NCBI GenBank assembly: GCA_937895975.1
Contig: CALBLG010000090.1
Span: forward strand, 1-15,706
DNA length: 15,706 nt
Origin: an uncultured Slackia sp.
GTDB lineage: Bacteria > Actinomycetota > Coriobacteriia > Coriobacteriales > Eggerthellaceae
Direction of reading: 5' to 3'
Positions 5,933 to 11,523 of the stretch are shown in pieces; position 1 is the first letter of the stretch, and each line of letters starts with the position of its first letter. The position numbers were made by a program, and so were the translations under genes. Under the pieces are notes generated by a model. That model was not told the DNA's origin and searched no databases. It saw nothing but the letters and a program-made list of their open reading frames with translations.

Positions 5933-7087
5933 CTAGCCAACCTGTCGCGCGTTCGTTACCTTCATCATGCCATCTTCAATGGTCAGAGCGACTTCGCCTT
6001 TGGCCAAAGCGAGCAAATCGTCGCCGACCAGCGTGCGACGCCATCCCTTCAGCACGTCGGCCTCGTCGTAATGGCCGCGCGCGATCTTCGTCAGGTCGTC
6101 ATGCGACGCAAGCACGCCGAACGCCACGTCGTTTTCCTTCGCGCGCATTTTGACCAAAGACATAAGCAAATCGACCTGGGCATCGACGTTCGGCTCGCTT
6201 TTGGGCGCTTTCGGCAGCTCGGGCCACTCCTCTTTCGGAGCGTCCAGGCCGGCGATGCACGCCTTCAGCACGGCGCGGGCGTCGTCCATCTTCAACGCGC
6301 CGCGCACGCCGCGCACCATAAACAAGTCGTCGAGCGTGCGGGGCTCGCGCTTACAAGCCTCGACGATTTGCTCGTCAGAGCAGATCCACTTGCGCGGGAT
6401 GTCGCGCTTCATGGCCGTTTTCTCGCGCCATGCGGCGATCTCGCGCGCTGCGGAAAGCTGGCGACGCGACAATTGGTTCACGCGGCGCAGCCGGCGCCAG
6501 CGGTCGTAGGGGTCGACCTCGTATTTCTCGGGGTTGGAGAGCTCTTTGAAATCGTTGTCGAGCCAATGAAGGCGACCCAAACGCTCCAACTCGGCCGTCA
6601 TGGAGCGGTACATCTTGGGCAGATACACCACGTCGTCGAGCGCGTACTGAATCTGCGAGTCGGCCAGCGGACGACGGCTCCAATCGGTGAACGAATCGGC
6701 CTTCTTCAGCTTCACGCCGCACTCGCTTTGCACGAGCGAGCCATATCCCACCTGCAGCGTTCCGCCCAAAAGCGACGCGGCGATCTGAGTGTCGAAGATG
6801 GGCTCGGGCACCACGCCGAGTTCGTGGTGGATGATTTCAAGGTCTTGCGAAGCCGCGTGGAACAGCTTCACGATTTTCTTGTTGGTGAACAGCTCGCGCA
6901 AAGGCGACAAATCGTCGAACGCGAACGGGTCGATGGCGACGCTTTCTTTCTCGGTGCCCATTTGGATGAGGCACAGGCGCGGCCAATAGGTTTTCTCGCG
7001 GAGGAACTCGGTATCGACGGCCAGCACTTCGCTTACGCGGGCACGGTCGATGAACTGCTCCAGCTGCTTGCGAGTCGTGATGTACAA
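5933..7087 (-). CDS. rnd: Ribonuclease D
   Basis: It is a 3'-to-5' exoribonuclease of the DEDDy family, which trims tRNA precursors and other small RNAs in the cytoplasm. All acidic motifs are visible: Asp25 and Glu27 in VDTEF, Asp82 in FHAASQDLEI, and Tyr148/Asp152 in QYALDDVVYL. The spacing closely matches that of E. coli RNase D. An HRDC helical domain follows (about 205-285, with LSAAREIAAWRE and LDDLFMVRG), and a second HRDC-like region towards the C-terminus. The total of 384 residues is normal. The start is TTG at 7087, with AAGGA 6 nt upstream; no in-frame ATG fits better. It heads the minus-strand run that continues into the peptidase and xseAB, and it is divergent from the lipid kinase gene. 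Confidence 0.94.
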   Translation of the reverse strand: MYITTRKQLEQFIDRARVSEVLAVDTEFLREKTYWPRLCLIQMGTEKESVAIDPFAFDDLSPLRELFTNKKIVKLFHAASQDLEIIHHELGVVPEPIFDTQIAASLLGGTLQVGYGSLVQSECGVKLKKADSFTDWSRRPLADSQIQYALDDVVYLPKMYRSMTAELERLGRLHWLDNDFKELSNPEKYEVDPYDRWRRLRRVNQLSRRQLSAAREIAAWREKTAMKRDIPRKWICSDEQIVEACKREPRTLDDLFMVRGVRGALKMDDARAVLKACIAGLDAPKEEWPELPKAPKSEPNVDAQVDLLMSLVKMRAKENDVAFGVLASHDDLTKIARGHYDEADVLKGWRRTLVGDDLLALAKGEVALTIEDGMMKVTNARQVG

Positions 7088-7161
7088 CAGTTTTCCTTCA
7101 GCTAATCATAGTTTCATTCAGTATGTAGTACCATCTTAGCGGTAGTAAGGGGGAATGGGAG

Positions 7162-8067
7162 ATGAAAGCACTTATCATCAATAATCTCGCATCTGGATAC
7201 CGCGATGGGTCGATTTACGATTTCATGCGCGCGTTCACGCAAGACGGCGACGAGGTGTGCATGCGATCGACCGACGGCGCAACGCCCATCGAAGGGCTGC
7301 TGCGCGACGCGAGCGAATTCGACCTGGTAGTGGCTTCGGGCGGCGATGGCACCGTGGCCACCGTGGCGTATGCGCTGGCCAACACCAAAGTGCCGCTTCT
7401 GCCCTACCCCGCAGGCACGGCCAACCTGCTTTCGCTGAATCTGGCCGAGCCGAACGAGCCGCACGCGCTCGCGAAGCTCGCCCGGCGCTGCGAGACGCTC
7501 GATTTCGACGTGGCAGAAATAGAATCGGCCGGCGAGAAGCACGGTTTCATGATTATGGCCGGCGCGGGCTACGACGCCACGATCATGGAAAGCGCAGCCC
7601 CCAACAAGAAACTGTTCGGGCCTATGGCGTATTTCTTGGCAGCGGGCGCCAACATCGCGCCGCAGCATTCGAAGATTACCGTGACCATCGACGGCGTGCG
7701 CCATGAAACCGAGGGGCTCGGCGTCTTGGTGATCAATTTCTCGAAAATCCAGTTCGACATCTCGTTCACCCACACCAATCAGCCGCGCGACGGCAAACTC
7801 GACGTGGCGGTGCTGAAGGCCAAAAACGCCGTGGAGCTTCTGCCCGCCATGCTGGCGGCCATGCTCGACCGCGACGGCGAATTTCCCGAACGCGGCGATG
7901 CACTCGAGCTGTACCAAGGCACGGAAGTCACCGTGGAGGCCGATCCGGCATTCGATATGCAATACGACGGCGAGGTTACGAAGAAGAGCACGCCGTTCAC
8001 CGCGCGAATCTTGCCCGGCGCATGCCGCATGGTGGTAAGCGACGAGGGCCGCGCGCTGTTCGAGTAG
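7162..8067 (+). CDS. Diacylglycerol kinase-like lipid kinase (DAGK_cat/YegS family)
   Basis: This 301-residue protein is of the DAGKc family (DgkB/YegS/LCB5-like), which phosphorylates diacylglycerol or related lipids with ATP at the inner face of the membrane. The N-terminal INNLASGYRDG corresponds to the NPxSG element. ASGGDGTV (58-65) is the nucleotide-binding signature, and LPYPAGTANLLS (80-91) is the second family motif. The C-terminal beta-rich lobe ends with DMQYDGEV, close to the family's DGE motif (usually IDGE), which includes a catalytic acidic residue. The ATG at 7162 directly follows a GGGAATGGGAG purine stretch. No membrane segment is seen, as expected for this peripheral family. 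A role in recycling diacylglycerol from envelope synthesis is inferred from the family, not from its neighbours. The exact lipid substrate is undetermined. Confidence 0.9.
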   Translation: MKALIINNLASGYRDGSIYDFMRAFTQDGDEVCMRSTDGATPIEGLLRDASEFDLVVASGGDGTVATVAYALANTKVPLLPYPAGTANLLSLNLAEPNEPHALAKLARRCETLDFDVAEIESAGEKHGFMIMAGAGYDATIMESAAPNKKLFGPMAYFLAAGANIAPQHSKITVTIDGVRHETEGLGVLVINFSKIQFDISFTHTNQPRDGKLDVAVLKAKNAVELLPAMLAAMLDRDGEFPERGDALELYQGTEVTVEADPAFDMQYDGEVTKKSTPFTARILPGACRMVVSDEGRALFE

Positions 8068-8096
8068 CGAAACAGAATAGCGACCCGCCAATATGA

Positions 8097-8132
8097 GAAG
8101 AGAGCCGGCCACGAGGTCGGCTCTCTTCGTTT
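8097..8132. terminator. Bidirectional terminator between lipid kinase and membrane protein genes
   Basis: An 11-bp perfect stem GAAGAGAGCCG / CGGCTCTCTTC (8097-8107 with 8118-8128) extends inward by three more pairs, one of them G.T, and closes on an ACGA loop. On the plus strand GTTT follows; on the minus strand TCATATTGG follows. It sits between two converging stops (8067 and 8135) and can end both transcripts. Confidence 0.85.
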
Positions 8133-8134
8133 CG

Positions 8135-8914
8135 CTAGCTCATCTTGATGCCCACATATTGGGCCGTGCTAGGCAATCCCGAGATGTTGTATACGCCGCT
8201 CAAATCGCAAACCGAGATGCGCCAGGCGCGCGTGCCGCTTTCGGTTTCAATGGTGCCCTCGCGGTAAGTGTTGCCAACCTCGTCGACGCCTTCTGCGGAA
8301 ATCGTCACGTTGGCGTTATCGAGCCAGCCTTCGCCTTGCATGGCTCGCTGCACGGCATCTTGCGCGCCCTGGGCCGCCAAGTCGCAATAGCGCACCTTCA
8401 TTTCGGTGCCGTTGGTGCGCGAAACCGAGAATCGCCACGACCCCACCAGATATTTCGATGCCGTGACGGAATCCATGTTCGAAATTCCCTTGGCGTATAC
8501 CAAGGCGGCATCGGCCAGCGTCACATCGCTGGGCAGCTTCATCACGTCGACGCCTTCTTCGCCTTCATCGAGCAGGTTGTACGTGACGTAGCCCGACTCC
8601 CCGAGCACCTGCACGATGGTCGCGTCGTCAAGCGCGATGTAATTCTCGAGCGACGGAAGCTCATATTCCACGCCGCGGCTGATATTGGCCTCGACGGTGG
8701 CCGCATTGCGCTCGGCTCCATGCAGAATGGAATCGATGGCCCCGCCCGCATAGCGGATGCCAATAACGGCCGCTACCACGGCAAACGCGATGGCGGCATA
8801 GAAAACGAATTTCGGCGGGTCGAATGGACGGGCGAGCGACGAGCCGTCGAGATAGCGCACGGGGCCTTCGTCGACTTCCTTGCTCTTGAGGAACGGTAGT
8901 TTCGTGAAATCCAT
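8135..8914 (-). CDS. Unrecognised single-pass membrane protein
   Basis: I do not recognise this 259-residue protein. It has a cytoplasmic N-terminus of about 35 residues, one clear membrane helix (about 36-54, FVFYAAIAFAVVAAVIGIRY) and a large soluble domain of about 200 residues predicted to be outside the cell. That domain is acidic, mixes strands and helices, has few Cys and has no catalytic motif I can name. The segments around ENYIALDDATIVQVLGESGY and LVGSWRFSVSRTNG look like compact alpha/beta structure. The start at 8914 is supported by AGGA 6 nt upstream and by a perfect extended -10 at 8949-8957. That promoter rules out the longer frames beginning at 8950 or 9043, because they would lie across the promoter and the riboswitch. 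It is divergent from the terC-family gene. Function is unknown. Confidence 0.75.
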   Translation of the reverse strand: MDFTKLPFLKSKEVDEGPVRYLDGSSLARPFDPPKFVFYAAIAFAVVAAVIGIRYAGGAIDSILHGAERNAATVEANISRGVEYELPSLENYIALDDATIVQVLGESGYVTYNLLDEGEEGVDVMKLPSDVTLADAALVYAKGISNMDSVTASKYLVGSWRFSVSRTNGTEMKVRYCDLAAQGAQDAVQRAMQGEGWLDNANVTISAEGVDEVGNTYREGTIETESGTRAWRISVCDLSGVYNISGLPSTAQYVGIKMS

Positions 8915-8927
8915 AGCAATCCTGTTC

Positions 8928-8956
8928 TTGGTTGCAAAAAACTCCGTCATTATATC
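8928..8956 (+). promoter_or_regulatory. Candidate promoter of the terC-family transcript
   Basis: TTGGTT (8928-8933), a 17-nt spacer and TATATC (8951-8956) would place the start of transcription near 8963, about 33 nt ahead of the riboswitch aptamer. Each hexamer matches consensus at only about four positions, so the call depends on its fit to the leader position. Confidence 0.45.
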
Positions 8957-8957
8957 A
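8949..8957 (-). promoter_or_regulatory. Extended -10 promoter of the membrane protein gene
   Basis: On the minus strand the sequence is TGATATAAT, a perfect extended -10 (TGn plus TATAAT). It would start transcription near 8942 and leave a leader of about 28 nt. No good -35 lies at the usual distance, which is common with extended -10 promoters. It overlaps the candidate plus-strand -10 for terC. Confidence 0.65.
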
Positions 8958-8995
8958 CTCACGCGATTGCGGCCCCTCGCCGTCGCGTTCCGTAT

Positions 8996-9095
8996 CAAGG
9001 GGGAGTAGTTGGCACCCGCGGTTGTCCCCGCGCGGTGTGGCACGTCAACAGACCCGGTGTTTCACCTGGCGTGTCTTAAATAACAAGACTCTTGG
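8996..9095 (+). ncRNA. yybP-ykoY (Mn2+) riboswitch aptamer
   Basis: The leader carries the hallmark GGGGAGUAG segment (9000-9008) of the yybP-ykoY class, which binds Mn2+ and often controls TerC/MntP-type exporters. The P1 stem pairs CAAGGG (8996-9001) with CTCTTG (9089-9094). A GC-rich hairpin follows (9013-9021 with 9028-9037, one bulge). The next stem, GGCACG (9039-9044) with CGTGTC (9070-9075), leads into the conserved loop TCAACA (9045-9050) and an inner CCGGTG / CACCTGG helix. The 3' segment AACAAGACTCTT resembles the conserved 3' side of the class. The placement directly before a terC-family gene agrees with the known distribution. Identification is by eye from the motif pattern. Confidence 0.88.
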
Positions 9096-9165
9096 CGCTA
9101 TCGCAAGCTAGAGATAGGCTTGGGCGCCCAAGGGTTGTGTTCCTTTGGCGTTCGGCCGGAAGGAG
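9091..9165 (+). promoter_or_regulatory. Riboswitch expression platform with sequestered ribosome binding site
   Basis: Three alternative pairings can be drawn. CTTGGCGC (9091-9098) can pair with GCGCCCAAG (9124-9132, one bulge), with help from CTATC (9098-9102)/GATAG (9113-9117). CCAAGGG (9128-9134) can instead pair with CCTTTGG (9142-9148). TCCTT (9141-9145) can pair with AAGGA (9160-9164), hiding the terC ribosome binding site, with an inner GGC/GCC stem. The first pairing competes with aptamer P1, and the second excludes both the first and the third. This fits a translational switch opened by Mn2+. No T-run follows any of the hairpins, which argues against a transcriptional terminator. The logic is inference from base pairing. 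Confidence 0.65.
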
Positions 9166-9170
9166 CACCG

Positions 9171-10043
9171 TTGGATTTATCGATCTTCACTACCCCAGAA
9201 GCGTGGATTTCCCTGGTCACGCTTATTTTCCTGGAAATCGTGCTGGGAGTTGACAACATCGTCTTCATCTCAATCACGTCAAACAGGCTTCCTCCCGAAA
9301 AACAGCATATCGGCCGCAAGCTGGGCCTTTTGGGTGCCATGGTTTCGCGATGCCTGTTCTTGTGCTTCGCGAGCTTCCTGGTGCATATGACCACACCGCT
9401 GTTCACAATAGACTTGGGCCTTTGGTCGCACGGCTTTGGCGTGCGCGACCTGGTACTGCTGCTCGGCGGTGCCTATCTCATATATAAGGGCATCGATGAG
9501 CTGCGAGACGTGCTCGCCCTTACCGAAGAGAAGGCCGAGCATTCAGAAGAGCATAGGGACATGCATCGAATCGGCCTGGCGCAGGCCGTTGCGACCATCA
9601 TGGTGATGGATGTCGTGTTCTCGATCGACTCGGTTATTACTGCGGTGGGGTTGGCCAACCACCTCATCATCATGATCATCGCGGTGATGGTCGCCATCGT
9701 AATCATGATGGTGTTCATCGACCCCATTTCCGACTTCATCAACAAACACACCGAAATGAAAATTCTCGCGCTGGTGTTCATCAGCGTGATCGGCGTGCTG
9801 CTGTTCCTCGACAGCCTGGGCATCAATTCTGGCGTGGAGGTGCTCGACATGCACATGGAGAAGCTCATGGTGTACTTCGCCATGGTGTTCTCGGTGGTGC
9901 TTGAACTCATCCAAATGCGCCATTCGACCAACCTCGCGAAGTGGAAGCGCGAGCGCTGGCAGGAGATGCCAGCCGAGGCCGTGAAGGCGGAGGTGCTCGG
10001 CGAAAATCAGGGAGAGCACACGAGCGAAGAAAGTGCAAAATAA
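9171..10043 (+). CDS. TerC family integral membrane metal transporter (probable Mn2+ exporter)
   Basis: This is a 290-residue polytopic membrane protein of the TerC/Alx/YkoY family. The two repeated acidic membrane motifs are intact: EIVLGVDNIVF (22-32) and DVVFSIDSVITAVG (147-160). Hydrophobic segments lie at about 12-34, 53-73, 92-106, 136-160, 164-184, 198-214 and 232-246. A charged Glu/His-rich loop (about 118-133, EEKAEHSEEHRDMH) lies between the halves, as is common in metal transporters. The start is TTG at 9171, with GGAAGGAG 5 nt upstream; the longer frame from 9120 would begin inside the riboswitch platform. Control by a Mn2+ riboswitch in its leader supports export of Mn2+, possibly also metallation of secreted proteins as described for the family. 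Tellurite resistance proper is not implied. Confidence 0.92.
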   Translation: MDLSIFTTPEAWISLVTLIFLEIVLGVDNIVFISITSNRLPPEKQHIGRKLGLLGAMVSRCLFLCFASFLVHMTTPLFTIDLGLWSHGFGVRDLVLLLGGAYLIYKGIDELRDVLALTEEKAEHSEEHRDMHRIGLAQAVATIMVMDVVFSIDSVITAVGLANHLIIMIIAVMVAIVIMMVFIDPISDFINKHTEMKILALVFISVIGVLLFLDSLGINSGVEVLDMHMEKLMVYFAMVFSVVLELIQMRHSTNLAKWKRERWQEMPAEAVKAEVLGENQGEHTSEESAK

Positions 10044-10055
10044 GCTATTACCTAT

Positions 10056-10075
10056 CTTGCATGACAAAATGCAAG
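10056..10075 (+). terminator. Weak hairpin after the terC-family gene
   Basis: CTTGCAT (10056-10062) and ATGCAAG (10069-10075) form a perfect 7-bp stem with a 6-nt loop 12 nt after the stop codon. It is followed by CCCTTG rather than a T-run. It may slow or protect the transcript 3' end, but it is not a convincing intrinsic terminator, and read-through into tatA is possible. Confidence 0.35.
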
Positions 10076-10194
10076 CCCTTGAACAGGCGTTTCATAAAAC
10101 TGCACGATAGGCGCCCTACAAGGTGCGGGAGTATTCTGCAATGCGTCAAATCGCAAAGCACGAATGCAACCGCACCTCTACGAAAGGCATCGCA

Positions 10195-10521
10195 ATGAAA
10201 ATCTTTGGTCTTGGCGTTCCCGAACTGCTCATTATCTTGGCCGTGGCGCTTTTGATCTTCGGCCCCAAGCATCTGCCGAAGCTCGGCCGCTCGCTCGGGC
10301 GCACGATTCACAACTTCCGCGAAGGCCTCGGCAGCGACAAAGATGTCGTGAAAGAGGTCGAAGTGGAAGAGCAGCCCAAGCGCAAGAAGAAGGCTGCTGC
10401 CAAGAAGCTCGAAGCCGCCAAAGACGATGCGCCTGAAAAGGACGACGCCGAAGCCCAAAAGACAACCGAGGCCGAGCCGAATGTCGAAACGAAAGTTGCC
10501 GCCGAAAAGACTGAAGCCTAA
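10195..10521 (+). CDS. tatA: Sec-independent (twin-arginine) translocase subunit TatA
   Basis: TatA polymerises in the membrane to let folded proteins with twin-arginine signal peptides cross. The 108-residue protein has a short N-terminal membrane helix (about 8-22) with the polar Glu10. The hinge FGPKHLPKLGRSLGRTI (22-38) is followed by an amphipathic helix ending NFREGL. The rest is a long, highly charged and presumably disordered tail, with a Lys cluster at about 64-74 and Glu/Asp-rich segments after it. The ATG at 10195 has AAAGG 7 nt upstream; the longer frame from 10123 lacks a ribosome binding site. TatA and TatB are hard to separate by sequence. The length and FGP hinge fit TatA, or a single TatA acting as both. 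No tatC is in the window, so the gene is away from its main partner. Confidence 0.9.
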   Translation: MKIFGLGVPELLIILAVALLIFGPKHLPKLGRSLGRTIHNFREGLGSDKDVVKEVEVEEQPKRKKKAAAKKLEAAKDDAPEKDDAEAQKTTEAEPNVETKVAAEKTEA

Positions 10522-10588
10522 TTTTAATTACCCCTCCCTTCAAAGCGAGGCCGCCACAACCTTCCCTCCCTTCGCTTGACGGCCCGCA

Positions 10589-10629
10589 AAACCAAGAAAG
10601 CTCCCCTACGGGGGGAGCTTTCTTGGTTT
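10589..10629. terminator. Strong bidirectional hairpin between tatA and the glucosaminidase gene
   Basis: A perfect 18-bp stem (10589-10606 with 10612-10629) around a 5-nt loop TACGG lies between two converging genes. The outer end reads AAACCAAG on one side and CTTGGTTT on the other. The short T-run is thus part of the stem and nothing T-rich follows on either strand. It is most likely the shared terminator of tatA (+) and of the mfd-glucosaminidase operon (-). Confidence 0.8.
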
Positions 10630-10698
10630 CTGGGATAGCTATCATTGGCCAGACCTCCATGAAACCAAGGAGACAGTCGCCTTTTGCTCAGACGCCCA

Positions 10699-11523
10699 TC
10701 ATACGTCGAAGCGGTACAAATCGTAGGCATCCATAACGGAAATAAGCGCGTTGGCGTAGTTGCTGTCGGTCGCCCAGCCGGCGTCTTGCAATCCATACGC
10801 CATGGCCTTTGAATCGCGGTTCGCGATGGCTTGCTGAATAAACGCGTTGTCGGCATACGTCGACGCCTGCAGGAATACCTCGGAACGGAATCGAATGCAG
10901 GCCCGATCGCTTTCGAATTCGATGAACGCGTCGTTGATCTGCACGTATTGTCCGTCGTATTCCTCATTGGTATTCCAATTCGCCGGCCCCACCACGCCAT
11001 CGGCGCCCGCAAACGAGCTAGCCCATTTCATGCCAAACAAGTTGTGATCTTGCGTTGCGAGCTGCGACAAACCGCCCTGATAGCCGCTCTCGACGATAAT
11101 CTGCGCGATAGTGCACCCAGCAGGGTGGCCATAGTGGGCCTGCATCGAACGCGCCTCAGATACCATGTCTTCGGTGATGTAACTGGGCAGGCCATCCAAG
11201 TCGGCCTGCACGCGGGCCTCCGTGGTCGCGAACGTTCCAATGGCGCCCACCGCCAGCACAACCGCCACGCAGCCGACGACAAGCGCGCGCTTCGACACGT
11301 GGCCCAGAAACGTCGCGAGCGAACAAAAGGAGTCGTAGGCCTTCGCGAAGACAGACGGCTGCTTCTTTTGACTGCTCGCACGCTTTCGAGAACCGGCAGT
11401 GCTGCGCCTCCGAGCATTCGAAGACGAAGTTCGCTTTTTCGCCGTCGAATTCGACATTGCGCGCGACGAACGCTTTTTAGGCGTAGCTGCGGGGCGTTTC
11501 CCCGATTGCCTCGACTGCGTCAT
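10699..11523 (-). CDS. Membrane-anchored glucosaminidase (GH73-like peptidoglycan hydrolase)
   Basis: This 274-residue protein has three parts. Residues 1-57 are very basic and low in complexity (Lys, Arg, Ser, Thr, Ala). One membrane helix follows (about 80-99, ALVVGCVAVVLAVGAIGTFA). The extracellular domain (about 115-274) has the mannosyl-glycoprotein endo-beta-N-acetylglucosaminidase fold of family GH73. The line AQIIVESGYQGGLSQLATQ (140-158) places Glu145 as the catalytic acid. DHNLFGMKW (159-167) and the C-terminal GWATDSNYANALISVMD segment are characteristic. It would cut the glycan strands of peptidoglycan during growth or division. Its ATG overlaps the mfd stop by ATGA, so it is translationally coupled to mfd, an unexpected partner. 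The basic leader could bind nucleic acid or anionic lipid; this is not established. Confidence 0.88.
   Translation of the reverse strand: MTQSRQSGKRPAATPKKRSSRAMSNSTAKKRTSSSNARRRSTAGSRKRASSQKKQPSVFAKAYDSFCSLATFLGHVSKRALVVGCVAVVLAVGAIGTFATTEARVQADLDGLPSYITEDMVSEARSMQAHYGHPAGCTIAQIIVESGYQGGLSQLATQDHNLFGMKWASSFAGADGVVGPANWNTNEEYDGQYVQINDAFIEFESDRACIRFRSEVFLQASTYADNAFIQQAIANRDSKAMAYGLQDAGWATDSNYANALISVMDAYDLYRFDV

Noticed and set aside
4318..6153. A 611-codon open frame on the plus strand
   Set aside because: It is antisense to xseA and the peptidase gene, is rich in His, Arg and Ala in a non-protein-like pattern, and has no family motif. Long antisense frames are expected opposite GC-rich genes.
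8915..9043. Longer N-terminus for the unknown membrane protein (start at 9043 or 8950)
   Set aside because: It would cover the extended -10 promoter and, from 9043, part of the Mn2+ riboswitch. The start at 8914 has a ribosome binding site.
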